A DNA stretch of 43,856 nucleotides, taken from positions 1-43,856 of the IMG/VR virus record IMGVR_UViG_3300023049_000127; one strand, written 5' to 3'. The position numbers and the translations under genes are program-made. The notes beneath the pieces are model-generated. The model was given only the letters and a program-made list of their open reading frames with translations, had not been told where the DNA came from and ran no database searches. The stretch comes from a virus. Of the stretch, positions 24,876-31,633 are shown in pieces (position 1 is the first letter of the stretch; each line of letters opens with the position of its first letter).

Positions 24876-24944
24876 ATGACTGAAATTATTGGAGTTGTCA
24901 CCGCAATGGCCTTTTATATTGGTTCAAATTTCCTTTTCCTTTAA
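24876..24944 (+). CDS. Hydrophobic micropeptide (22 aa)
   Basis: ATG 24876 lies just after AAGGGGGAG and about 20 bases after the predicted start of the plus-strand transcript. The peptide MTEIIGVVTAMAFYIGSNFL plus FL is almost wholly hydrophobic after the first three residues, one membrane helix. Size and layout resemble type I toxin peptides or small phage membrane regulators, but no family match can be claimed. An imperfect long hairpin (24949-24995) follows the stop directly. Confidence 0.5.
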   Translation: MTEIIGVVTAMAFYIGSNFLFL

Positions 24945-24948
24945 TAAA

Positions 24949-24995
24949 AAGCCCGCTTTCTAGGTCAACTCAAGGCCTCCTATACTTACGGGCTT
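24949..24995 (+). other. Long inverted repeat in the micropeptide transcript
   Basis: AAGCCCG (24949-24955) pairs perfectly with CGGGCTT (24989-24995), 33 bases apart. Inside, TAGG and CCTA could pair in addition, giving a bulged stem-loop. It lies between the stop of the first micropeptide and the ATG of the second. There is no U-run after it, so it looks like a structured RNA element rather than a terminator. Confidence 0.45.
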
Positions 24996-25016
24996 CCAAA
25001 CATTAAGGTAACAAAA

Positions 25017-25115
25017 ATGAATAATCAAAAGATCATCTACTTAGGCTTACTTAAATTGTTATTGATTCTAAGTCTTTCGTCAAACGTGTATAAACAGAAT
25101 TTAGGTTTTCGATAA
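25017..25115 (+). CDS. Second micropeptide with membrane helix (32 aa), antisense to rrf2-like 3' end
   Basis: ATG 25017 follows TTAAGGTAAC. The peptide MNNQKIIYLGLLKLLLILSL then SSNVYKQNLGFR has one strongly hydrophobic helix (residues 6-21) and a polar tail. Its last 65 bases overlap the 3' end of the Rrf2-type gene on the other strand, so the transcripts can pair. Together with the upstream promoter and micropeptide it forms a small plus-strand unit inside the minus operon. Existence as a translated gene is likely but not certain. Confidence 0.42.
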   Translation: MNNQKIIYLGLLKLLLILSLSSNVYKQNLGFR

Positions 25116-25464
25116 CGTCATTCGTAGCCGGAGACTCGTCTTTTAGGGCATCTCTAAGAGCTACACTCTCCCCAACGGCTTCTAGTACATCTTTATATGA
25201 AATTCTTTTTTGAACATATCTCGTCGATGCGCCATTAGTTTCCGGCTCCGTTGCTAGGACGTATCCGCCGCCCGGGCCTCTGATAGACGTAGCTAATCCC
25301 GCTGCTCTAAGCTTTCTAAATAATTGCTCAAGATAATGAGTGGAAAGTTTCTCTTCTTTTGCTATTTCTTGGATTCTTACCGGCCCCGATTTCCCGGCTA
25401 GATTCTTTTTCTTGATGTTCATCAATGCGACGAGGGCGTATTGGCCTTTTGTGGTCATTCTCAT
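25051..25464 (-). CDS. Rrf2/IscR-family transcription regulator lacking the Fe-S cysteines
   Basis: ATG 25464 (MRMTTKGQYALVALMNIKKK) is preceded by GGGAGAAGAAG; a longer TTG frame reaches 25527 but has no binding site. 137 aa. The winged-helix core is unmistakable: TTKGQYALVALMNI, VRIQEIAKEEKLSTHYLEQL, FRKLRAAGLATSIRGPGGGY, VLA. IscR and NsrR hold three Cys after this wing, but this protein has no Cys at all, so it cannot bind the usual cluster; it is more like the cysteine-less Rrf2 (CymR-type) members. Very unusual in a phage. Likely a repressor acting on phage or host promoters. A 12-bp inverted repeat covers its ribosome binding site. Confidence 0.85.
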   Translation of the reverse strand: MRMTTKGQYALVALMNIKKKNLAGKSGPVRIQEIAKEEKLSTHYLEQLFRKLRAAGLATSIRGPGGGYVLATEPETNGASTRYVQKRISYKDVLEAVGESVALRDALKDESPATNDVIENLNSVYTRLTKDLESITI

Positions 25465-25521
25465 ACTTCTTCTCCCTGAATTGTCTTTCTTGAGGGAAAT
25501 AGTTCCATCGGGAGAAGAAGT
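25465..25521 (-). promoter_or_regulatory. Perfect 12-bp inverted repeat covering the rrf2-like ribosome binding site
   Basis: On the minus strand ACTTCTTCTCCC (25521-25510) and GGGAGAAGAAGT (25476-25465) are exact complements, 33 bases apart; the second arm ends at the ATG and contains the Shine-Dalgarno sequence. In RNA this would hide the start of the regulator gene. A TTGACA (25527-25522) overlaps the first arm's edge, so the same arms could be operator half-sites. Either way this is a likely control point for the regulator. Confidence 0.65.
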
Positions 25522-25533
25522 TGTCAAAGTTTA

Positions 25534-25857
25534 TTATTTGTCATCTCTCCATCTTACGAATACCGGGAATCTCATTACTTTGGCCTCGGTCAACTCTTGA
25601 TATTTAACTTCCATAGTTCTTCCGACGTACATATCTTCTTGATCAAAAATAAGTTTCCTATCGGCCTTGGAGAATCCGGATCCTACTCCACATTCGACGC
25701 CATTTTCTTGACGAACAACTAAAGCTCCCATATGGCCCTTATTAGAATTTCGTCCTTCTTCAACTCTTAGGACTTCACAATCCATTGAGTGCATCTCTTT
25801 GATCTTAGAGAGGAAATCCGTCCTCTTGAATTGATAAGGCTTATCCGCTCGAACCAT
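25534..25857 (-). CDS. ATP-dependent DNA ligase, C-terminal OB-domain fragment
   Basis: 107 aa from ATG 25857. The frame upstream reads EGFEGTM before VRADKPYQFKRTDFLSKIK, that is, ligase motif IV (EGxMVR) and motif V (..K.K), but is closed by a TAA just before it. The rest is the OB domain: KGHMGALVVRQENGVECGVG, GFSKADRKLIF, EVKYQELTEAKVMRFPVFVR, WRDDK. The adenylation domain with the catalytic KxDG lysine is absent. It is either a remnant of a deleted ligase or a stand-alone OB protein. Neighbours: resolvase and regulator genes. Confidence 0.8.
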   Translation of the reverse strand: MVRADKPYQFKRTDFLSKIKEMHSMDCEVLRVEEGRNSNKGHMGALVVRQENGVECGVGSGFSKADRKLIFDQEDMYVGRTMEVKYQELTEAKVMRFPVFVRWRDDK

Positions 25858-26015
25858 AGTCCCTTCGAAGCCCTCTTATGAACTTCTTAAACTCTTCGTT
25901 ATATTCTTTCTTATGAAGAGCATTTCCCTTCCCGTCGCCAACGTATAGGGAAAACGGTATTTGTGATCGGCGAAATGCCTAGTTCTACTTTGTCTAAATC
26001 TACTTTAGTTCCCAT
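25841..26015 (-). pseudogene. Small phage gene with apparent frameshift
   Basis: ATG 26015 follows AGGAGAC and overlaps the resolvase end. Frame 1 reads MGTKVDLDKVELGISPITNT, then V; in that frame it stops at 25911 after 34 codons (..VFPIRWRREGKCSS). Shifted by one base at the GTTTTCCC run, it continues SLYVGDGKGNALHKKEYNEE, FKKFIRGL.. to TAA 25841. The joined reading resembles short phage proteins starting G-I-S-P-L-T-x-T-[IV] (DUF7446-like). A one-base indel in the homopolymer (natural or sequencing error) or +1 frameshifting would explain it. Its end overlaps the ligase fragment. Confidence 0.45.
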
Positions 26016-26514
26016 ATATGTCTCCTATGATTCCCCATGATGCTATAAAAGGCCTTAAATCGTATTCTAAGACCTTCGCTTTGTTTTTGTGACCGATAAT
26101 GTACTTCATATCCTCAAGAGCTTTTAAAGGGATGTTTTTGGACTTACCGGAGCCATGTAATTCACATAGCCGAACGAAATCTCGATACTCCCAATAATAT
26201 AGCCTTAATTCTTTGTTAAATTTGATTTGATAGAAAACCCAAGCTTGACCACCATTCTCAATAATCTCTTGGAGCCCGGCGTGTTGATTTTCTCTAAGAT
26301 CATTATGTTTAGCGGATTTGTCTTTCGCCGTATCCATGTATTTCGCTTCCATACCGCCTAGGCCCGCATCGACTGAAATAAAACAATCAAAGGGCTTCGC
26401 GATCATGAATCTTGGAGCGGTCGGAGAGTCCGGGATCTTATAAAAATATAATTTATGACGTTTGAAGTCCTTCTTGAGCCCCGTTAGAAACGCCATTTCG
26501 TTCTTTTTTGCCAT
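26005..26514 (-). CDS. RecU-like Holliday junction resolvase
   Basis: A 169-aa nuclease. The core FYKIPDSPTAPRFMIAKPFD, CFISVDAGLGGMEAKYMDTA, then NDLRENQHAGLQEIIENGGQ, AWVFYQIKF shows the RecU pattern: Asp in KPFDCFI, E-x-K in MEAKY, and Gln in the ENQ helix, a PD-(D/E)xK nuclease fold. It would resolve branched DNA before packaging. TAATG overlap with the gene upstream. Confidence 0.82.
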   Translation of the reverse strand: MAKKNEMAFLTGLKKDFKRHKLYFYKIPDSPTAPRFMIAKPFDCFISVDAGLGGMEAKYMDTAKDKSAKHNDLRENQHAGLQEIIENGGQAWVFYQIKFNKELRLYYWEYRDFVRLCELHGSGKSKNIPLKALEDMKYIIGHKNKAKVLEYDLRPFIASWGIIGDIYGN

Positions 26515-26753
26515 TACATTATCTTCGCGAGAGAAACTATCCCTCGCGCCTTATCTCTGTCCGTTCCCATATGGACGAGGGCTTCGATTGAAAAATCTTT
26601 CTTGTCCTCGTCGCTTACGTCATCCTTGCAATTAAATATTAGTGTACCTTGCTTGTCAAGCTTGTAGGCCATTCTTTCACATCCGGAGTAAACCCATTCG
26701 CCCGCGAAGAGCGTTTCGTTTCTTCCTTTTGTCACTTTTCCTTTTTCTCTCAT
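26514..26753 (-). CDS. Unknown small protein beside the origin candidate (79 aa)
   Basis: A 79-aa protein (MREKGKVTKGRNETLFAGEW, VYSGCERMAYKLDKQGTLIF, NCKDDVSDEDKKDFSIEALV). The first half looks beta-rich, with two Cys; the second is acidic then helical. GAGGAAAAT precedes ATG. It is the first gene after the non-coding repeat block and is coupled to the RecU-like gene by TAATG. No family recognised; a role in DNA metabolism is guessed from neighbours. Confidence 0.7.
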   Translation of the reverse strand: MREKGKVTKGRNETLFAGEWVYSGCERMAYKLDKQGTLIFNCKDDVSDEDKKDFSIEALVHMGTDRDKARGIVSLAKIM

Positions 26754-26819
26754 ATTTTCCTCGCTATAAATTTTTATCGAATTTTAACCTTTTTCGCGCC
26801 TAAACCCATAATCCGCGCC

Positions 26820-27134
26820 TCTGTCCATCTTATTTCCGCCTGTCCACGTTTGTCCACGTTTTATTTTTAAAAACCTCAATGATTTCAAGTAGTTGCCATA
26901 CAACCACCCAAAGGGGGTATCTCAAATCGCTTTAACATATTTTAACAAAACTATTCTTACCTCTTTATGTAATGCGTTAATATAATATAAACAATATATT
27001 ATACTTACTTTCTTCACATTACTTTAAATATAAGGTGGACAAGGGGGACAAAGAGGTAGCTCGAGTCATATCGGTACGCTCCGGCGACCACCGTTTCTCC
27101 CCAAAGGAGGACAAGAACACCTATAAGGCGGACA
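26820..27134. other. Candidate replication origin: inverted TGTCC repeats around an AT-rich core
   Basis: The 405-base gap 26754-27158 has no gene. TGTCC sites on the plus strand lie at 26822, 26841 and 26851 (two as TGTCCACGTT in tandem). On the minus strand four lie at 27037-27041, 27046-27050, 27109-27113 and 27130-27134 (TGTCCACCTT, TGTCCCCCTT, TGTCCTCCTT, TGTCCGCCTT). Both sets point inward to an AT-rich core with an 8-bp palindrome (ATAATATA-aacaa-TATATTAT, 26982-27002). It abuts the primase-helicase gene. Iterons plus a melting region are what an origin looks like; a regulator-bound promoter region is the alternative. Confidence 0.6.
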
Positions 27135-27158
27135 CGTCCTCCACATATCAATGACTTA

Positions 27159-29471
27159 CTAGAAGCCATAGTCTTCCTCCGGCTTAGGGACTTCTTCGAA
27201 TAATTCCATATTAAACTCCGCCGCGCCAAAAAACGACGCCGGTTTCTCATGCTCAAGCGTAGAATAAAAATCCGCCGCCATATCATCCGGGAAGATTTCC
27301 CGAAACCAAGCGCGACTTTTGCCGCTTCTTTTCCTACTTCCCGCGGGGAGCATCGGAATAAATTTCGCGCTTCTCGCCCAAAACGATTTCGGCGTAATGG
27401 ATTTCTCGTAGGTTTTGATTTTATTGGCGAACTCAAGAAATGATTCATAAGCTTCTCCACAATGGAGACCTTTTGTCTCGTCCCATATTTTTCTTGGGTT
27501 CTCTGAAAAGCAATCATCCCAAAACATAGCAATAGGCCCCGCGGTATTAATTTTCGCAATGGCCCCGGCCGTATTGTCCTTTAAGATTGTATAGCGTTCA
27601 AAGCTCGAAATATCCCTTTTAAGAAGGTATCCCAAAAAGACTCTAAGATTATCGCGGTTCTCTATATGCTTCCCTAGAGGATCAAAATACGAAGCGTCCG
27701 CGGCCCCTTCGTCCGCTGTCTCAATAACTACATAACGACGATTTCCAACTTCGAGAGCTACCGCATCCATATTATTTGAAGCGATCACATATCGAGAATA
27801 GTTTTCCATATCATAAGTAGCTCCGAACTTCTCTTCTACTGTCATCGTAGGAGATCCAATCATCCTCTTGAGAACTCCGTCCTCTGTCTTATTCCCTCTC
27901 CAAGTGGCTTCATCAATAAACGTCAAAAACTTTTTAGAGAGCTTAAGATTAAATTTTGCCATTAGCTCCGCCGCGGAATTAACCGCCGTATAGAAGTCTC
28001 CAAGTATAGGGGCCATAATTCCGTCCATAAGAATACCTTTCCCGGTTCCTTGAAGTCCTATGAGTACCGGAACGAGAGCCGTTCTCTCATGCGGCTTTTG
28101 TACTAAATGAGCGAGCCAATCTACTAACCATTCGAACTTCCGCGAGTCGCCATCACATAAAGATTTCTTGATGAAATCCAATATCATTGTCGGCTCCCCT
28201 TCTAATGGTTCAGTAGGGATTCCCGTCCAAAGGTTCAACTCTCGAGGATCTTTAGAATGAGGGTTGAAAACGATTCGGTCATATTGTTTACGCCTTCTTG
28301 ATCCCGCCCATTCCCTATAGGCCGGAGTAAATACTACTTTGACATCGGCTCCGGTATCTTTCATCGCCGCTTTATAATAGTAATCTGTTAAATCTTTTAG
28401 GGCCTTCTCATTCATCGTTGATACGTTTAGGGCTCCGCGAGGGGATTTCGTTACCTTCATAAAAGGAGTTTTCCCGCCGGTCGCTAAAAATGCGTATCCA
28501 TTATCATTGAAGAAATTTACTATCTCGGTATCTTTCCAACAAATTAGACGCTCGCCTTTCTCGACAAACCCACTAACTGCTTGCTCTTCTTCAAGATTGG
28601 CGATCTTGGCTTCTTTAAGGGCTTTAATATCCGCATCATACGAAGGAGATGGTACAACGCCCCCATGCTTACGGATGATATAACCCAATGAAAGTTGAGA
28701 GATACCATTGTCAGTCGATGAGAAAGAGTCCCATTTAGCCTCTGCTTTCTCCAAATCTCCCTCGCTATAGCTCGCTCCCTCTGTAAGAGTAAGATATAAC
28801 TGTAAGCCTTCAAGAGATCCGTTTGTGGCCGCGTGTAAGGCCATACCCGCTTGCATCCATTCCTCATAATCTAGCTCCATTTCTTTTATTTGATTAACTA
28901 ATTTTTCTAAGTATTTATTTCCGAATTTGAATGTAGGATCCGATTTTCCAACACGAGTATCCTTTTCGATAAGGTCTTCAAGCCACGATGGGGAGGTACT
29001 AAGCTTTGATGCGTGAGAAGAAAAATTCTCCCATTTGTAATACTTTGAAGTTCGTTCGTGGATTGATGGATAGACAAGTATGTATCCATTAAATTTGATG
29101 TCAATCCCTTTTTGAATCTTTCCTCGGTACTTTTTTGATTTGTCTGCTTTAAAGACATAATGAAGTCCCCCGGATCCTGAGATCGCTTTTAGTGTATCGG
29201 GTTCGCCGTTCTTATTGATTAGGGCGTCCCATGCTTCCATCCCGCCATGATCGTGATCTACATCGACCGCGACTACTCCGGATTTTGCACAACTTATCGC
29301 CCAATTACAATCCGGGAACTTCTCGTCCCAAGCCATCAATTGATCAATGTCCTTACTTGCTTGCTTTAAATTATCTTTTATCACCGGTCTCTTTGTTTCT
29401 TTTTTAACCGGGAATAAATAAAATCCTCTCTTACAATAATGTAGAAGGACGTCTCTTTTAGTTACCGCCAT
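27159..29471 (-). CDS. Primase-polymerase / SF3 helicase
   Basis: A 770-aa replication protein. Residues about 1-170 are a bifunctional primase-polymerase (Prim-Pol): WAISCAKSGVVAVDVDHDHG with the metal-binding D70-x-D72, GSGGLHYVF with H104. About 185-270 is a PriCT-2-like domain (YEEWMQAGMALHAATNGSLE). About 455-620 is a D5-like SF3 helicase: Walker A GLQGTGKG (472-479), Walker B KKFLTFIDEATW (about 513-524), sensor RYVIASNNMDA. The last residues PKPEEDYGF form an acidic tail with terminal Phe identical in its last five residues to the ssDNA-binding protein's. It ends with TAG beside the origin candidate. Confidence 0.93.
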   Translation of the reverse strand: MAVTKRDVLLHYCKRGFYLFPVKKETKRPVIKDNLKQASKDIDQLMAWDEKFPDCNWAISCAKSGVVAVDVDHDHGGMEAWDALINKNGEPDTLKAISGSGGLHYVFKADKSKKYRGKIQKGIDIKFNGYILVYPSIHERTSKYYKWENFSSHASKLSTSPSWLEDLIEKDTRVGKSDPTFKFGNKYLEKLVNQIKEMELDYEEWMQAGMALHAATNGSLEGLQLYLTLTEGASYSEGDLEKAEAKWDSFSSTDNGISQLSLGYIIRKHGGVVPSPSYDADIKALKEAKIANLEEEQAVSGFVEKGERLICWKDTEIVNFFNDNGYAFLATGGKTPFMKVTKSPRGALNVSTMNEKALKDLTDYYYKAAMKDTGADVKVVFTPAYREWAGSRRRKQYDRIVFNPHSKDPRELNLWTGIPTEPLEGEPTMILDFIKKSLCDGDSRKFEWLVDWLAHLVQKPHERTALVPVLIGLQGTGKGILMDGIMAPILGDFYTAVNSAAELMAKFNLKLSKKFLTFIDEATWRGNKTEDGVLKRMIGSPTMTVEEKFGATYDMENYSRYVIASNNMDAVALEVGNRRYVVIETADEGAADASYFDPLGKHIENRDNLRVFLGYLLKRDISSFERYTILKDNTAGAIAKINTAGPIAMFWDDCFSENPRKIWDETKGLHCGEAYESFLEFANKIKTYEKSITPKSFWARSAKFIPMLPAGSRKRSGKSRAWFREIFPDDMAADFYSTLEHEKPASFFGAAEFNMELFEEVPKPEEDYGF

Positions 29472-29479
29472 TTTAGCTC

Positions 29480-29716
29480 CTACATATTTAATTTAAGTTG
29501 ATTCTCATTTTGTTCGGCTAATCTTGCTTTGACATAAGGTTTGTAAACGCCTTCCCAATCAACTAGCCCATGAGATAGCTCAACGACCTTGTGGGCCATC
29601 ATAACTTGTGGAGATGTTTGGGCCATCTTCCATTGTGATAGCGTCGCCTTAGTAACTCCAAGGATCTCCGCCGCTTTAGCTACTCTGATAAGTTGTATCC
29701 ATTCTATTAAATCCAT
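29480..29716 (-). CDS. Helix-turn-helix DNA-binding protein (Cro/YdaS-like)
   Basis: A 78-aa protein with a compact HTH at residues 10-40: LIRVAKAAEILGVTKATLSQ, WKMAQTSPQVMMAHKVVELS. The second helix with TKATLSQW is the recognition helix, as in Cro or YdaS-type proteins. The C-terminal third is basic-helical. It lies just before the primase gene and is overlapped by TAATG. A candidate regulator for the divergent promoter region. Confidence 0.75.
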   Translation of the reverse strand: MDLIEWIQLIRVAKAAEILGVTKATLSQWKMAQTSPQVMMAHKVVELSHGLVDWEGVYKPYVKARLAEQNENQLKLNM

Positions 29717-29979
29717 TATTCTATCTCCTCGATATTAAATTTATATTTTGTTATTCTATTCTCAAAAAATCCTAAAGTTTGAATGTCCCAAAGTACGCCC
29801 ATAGGCATCTTGTCCGCCATTGCGGATCTTACAAAATGATATTGAGACTTAGGAACTTTGATAATTATCTTAGGCCAATTCCCTAACTCCGGATGTCCTT
29901 TGACTTGATCTATACGCGTTCGACATCCTAGAAGCAGGAAGAAATCTTTTATCTTTTTAGGAGTTGATAAAACACTCAT
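29716..29979 (-). CDS. Unknown early protein (87 aa)
   Basis: An 87-aa protein (MSVLSTPKKIKDFFLLLGCR, TRIDQVKGHPELGNWPKIII, KVPKSQYHFVRSAMADKMPM, GVLWDIQTLGFFENRITKYK). It alternates strands and helices, with one Cys, no signal peptide or membrane helix. It overlaps the next upstream gene by four bases (ATGA) and the HTH gene downstream by one. No family recognised. Confidence 0.75.
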   Translation of the reverse strand: MSVLSTPKKIKDFFLLLGCRTRIDQVKGHPELGNWPKIIIKVPKSQYHFVRSAMADKMPMGVLWDIQTLGFFENRITKYKFNIEEIE

Positions 29980-30179
29980 TTCCCCTCCACGGTATTTTTA
30001 ACAACACAATGACGCCACTTCTTTTCTATTTCGTCCGCGACCTTAGTAACTCTTATCGCCTTATGGATAGCGTTTTCCGCGATTGCGAAAGTCTTGTCAT
30101 TCAATTTTTTATAGTTGTCTAATTGGATAATGCTAGTCACCTTGAGCGCGATCAAAATTATTATAATTAAATTTTTCAC
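29976..30179 (-). CDS. Small membrane-anchored or exported protein (67 aa)
   Basis: GTG 30179 overlaps the TAG of the gene before it. Residues 1-19 (MKNLIIIILIALKVTSIIQ) form a membrane anchor or signal peptide. The rest is a polar helical segment (NYKKLNDKTFAIAENAIHKA) with one Cys. The first 14 bases after the initiator base are the same as in two other secreted proteins here (at 865 and 2399). Function unknown. Confidence 0.7.
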   Translation of the reverse strand: MKNLIIIILIALKVTSIIQLDNYKKLNDKTFAIAENAIHKAIRVTKVADEIEKKWRHCVVKNTVEGK

Positions 30180-30691
30180 TATTTCTCCTTAACTATTGGA
30201 GAGATCTTAACGAATAAAGTTTCGACATCTTTGGCCCATTCGTTTTTATTTCTTAGGATTGTTAAATGTCCTTTTGCGCTATTCAGTCCGCTAAGTTCAA
30301 CGACCGAAGCGTATCCATAAAGAGAATTATCTACATGAAGAATCGGATCAAATTTAGGTTGTTCTTTGTTTGTGAAACTCGCCTTCCATCTGGTGTCATG
30401 CCCTTCTCTATAGCCTTCTTTGAAGCTTTGTTGAGCAATAAGTTCTCTCTCAACGTCTACCATTTTCAAAGGATCCGGATTAAAAAACTTTTCTAATAAT
30501 TCTTTATTATTCTCCGGGACAGTTATCAAAGCGGGCTTCTCGTTCAAGTGGGGATTGATCTTAGGGCCTTTTTGAAAAGCTACGCCATTATCAAACCCAA
30601 GCTTTTGTCTCTCGCTTAACATGGTTTTAAGGTCTTTAGCGGACAAAGTTATATTCCCTTTGATTGTATCTAAATCGATAATTTGTTTCAT
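30179..30691 (-). CDS. Unknown early protein (170 aa)
   Basis: A 170-aa soluble protein (MKQIIDLDTIKGNITLSAKD, LKTMLSERQKLGFDNGVAFQ, FNPDPLKMVDVERELIAQQS, FKEGYREGHDTRWKASFTNK). No Cys, no membrane helix. The RBS is AGGAGAAGA, within the end of the preceding gene (ATGA). The central helix with Q-x-F-K-E-G-Y-x-E-G could be a coiled coil. No family recognised. Confidence 0.75.
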   Translation of the reverse strand: MKQIIDLDTIKGNITLSAKDLKTMLSERQKLGFDNGVAFQKGPKINPHLNEKPALITVPENNKELLEKFFNPDPLKMVDVERELIAQQSFKEGYREGHDTRWKASFTNKEQPKFDPILHVDNSLYGYASVVELSGLNSAKGHLTILRNKNEWAKDVETLFVKISPIVKEK

Positions 30692-30918
30692 ATTCTTCTC
30701 CTATAATGAATGGTTTGATTTTCTACTTTATACCTCTCCAAAATATATTCGGATCCGTCGTTTAAATTAATTTTTTGAGCCAAGAAATATTGGATCCCGG
30801 CGTGAGAATCGACGGCGATAGAGCAATTTATATCCCTCTTAATCTCCACGTAATCCCCGTCGTTAAGGATTACGGTCGCCGAACAATACCAAGCTTCAAC
30901 ATTAAACTTTTGGCTCAT
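30688..30918 (-). CDS. Unknown early protein (76 aa)
   Basis: A 76-aa beta-rich protein (MSQKFNVEAWYCSATVILND, GDYVEIKRDINCSIAVDSHA) with two Cys and a basic end (YRRRI). Overlapped on both sides by ATGA junctions, so its translation is coupled. It has no zinc motif. No function assigned. Confidence 0.7.
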   Translation of the reverse strand: MSQKFNVEAWYCSATVILNDGDYVEIKRDINCSIAVDSHAGIQYFLAQKINLNDGSEYILERYKVENQTIHYRRRI

Positions 30919-31151
30919 AGGGCCTTCTCTGACTTCTTAATAAATGTCGTTTTACAATGGGGACAATTGAACCAATAAATATTCTTAGACAGCTTCTTAG
31001 GCCCTCCCGTTCTTCCTATATAAGAACAATCCGCTTCCGCTACTATCTTCTTACAAGTGCATTTATGGGGAAAGAAACTAAAAAATCGAGAACCTTTTAA
31101 AAATACATGGTCTCCACTTACAAGAGTTTTCTTGAGCGATAGATCTAACAT
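30915..31151 (-). CDS. Zinc-ribbon protein (78 aa)
   Basis: A 78-aa protein with CTCKK at residues 31-35, C at 42, and NCPHCKTTFIKK near the end (C-P-H-C). These can bind one zinc as C-x-C...C-x2-C. The start MLDLSLKKTLVSGDHVFLKG looks like a beta-rich region. It overlaps the preceding gene by seven bases. A nucleic-acid-binding role is plausible but unproven. Confidence 0.7.
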   Translation of the reverse strand: MLDLSLKKTLVSGDHVFLKGSRFFSFFPHKCTCKKIVAEADCSYIGRTGGPKKLSKNIYWFNCPHCKTTFIKKSEKAL

Positions 31152-31633
31152 TTTACTATTTCCATAAATAGCCCGCCTTGCTCTAGGTAGTCTTTAAGAG
31201 CCGCCGTAGAGTCTTCATATTCTTCTTTCGTTGAGTATCTAAAAATAATATTCGGAGACTTTCCTTTGTATGAATCGGGGATATCGAAGCCTTGAGATTT
31301 TGCTTCCGGCCATTTACAATTATGGCACTCTATCATTAATGGAGTAGGGCCATCGTCCAAGAGGTGCGCTATGTGGGCTTTGTTACACTCTCCACAAATA
31401 TAAACATTTTCTTTTAGAGGCTCTTCATATATTTTTATCTTCTTAGACATTTCGATTTTAGCCCAAATTTTAGGAGCTTGTTTCTTCAATGACTTTTTTA
31501 ATACTTGTTTTTCTTTTCTTGCTAACATATTCCAATCCAAAACTTTTCCATTTAGGTCGATTGGGATAGGCATAAGACCTTTAAAGTTTTTAATCTCTTC
31601 TCTAAACATCAATTTATTTTTTGATTCTTCCAT
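31145..31633 (-). CDS. Zinc-ribbon protein, first gene of the leftward arm
   Basis: ATG 31633 (MEESKNKLMFREEIKNFKGL) is preceded by AAGGAGAAAGAG; a longer TTG frame from 31663 would put the binding site inside the gene and is rejected. 162 aa. A zinc ribbon, YICGECNKAHIAHLLDDG followed by MIECHNCKWPEA (C-x2-C and C-x2-C about 25 residues apart), lies in the second half. The N-terminal part is basic-helical. It is the first gene after the divergent control region, so an early function is likely. Confidence 0.75.
   Translation of the reverse strand: MEESKNKLMFREEIKNFKGLMPIPIDLNGKVLDWNMLARKEKQVLKKSLKKQAPKIWAKIEMSKKIKIYEEPLKENVYICGECNKAHIAHLLDDGPTPLMIECHNCKWPEAKSQGFDIPDSYKGKSPNIIFRYSTKEEYEDSTAALKDYLEQGGLFMEIVKC

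Noticed and set aside
24915-24935. GGTTCAAAT resembling a tRNA T-loop
   Set aside because: No acceptor, D or anticodon stems can be arranged around it; it lies in the 22-codon micropeptide gene.
27014-27559. A 181-codon minus-strand frame over the end of the primase gene and the origin candidate
   Set aside because: Out of frame with the clear primase-helicase, basic low-complexity sequence, no ribosome site.
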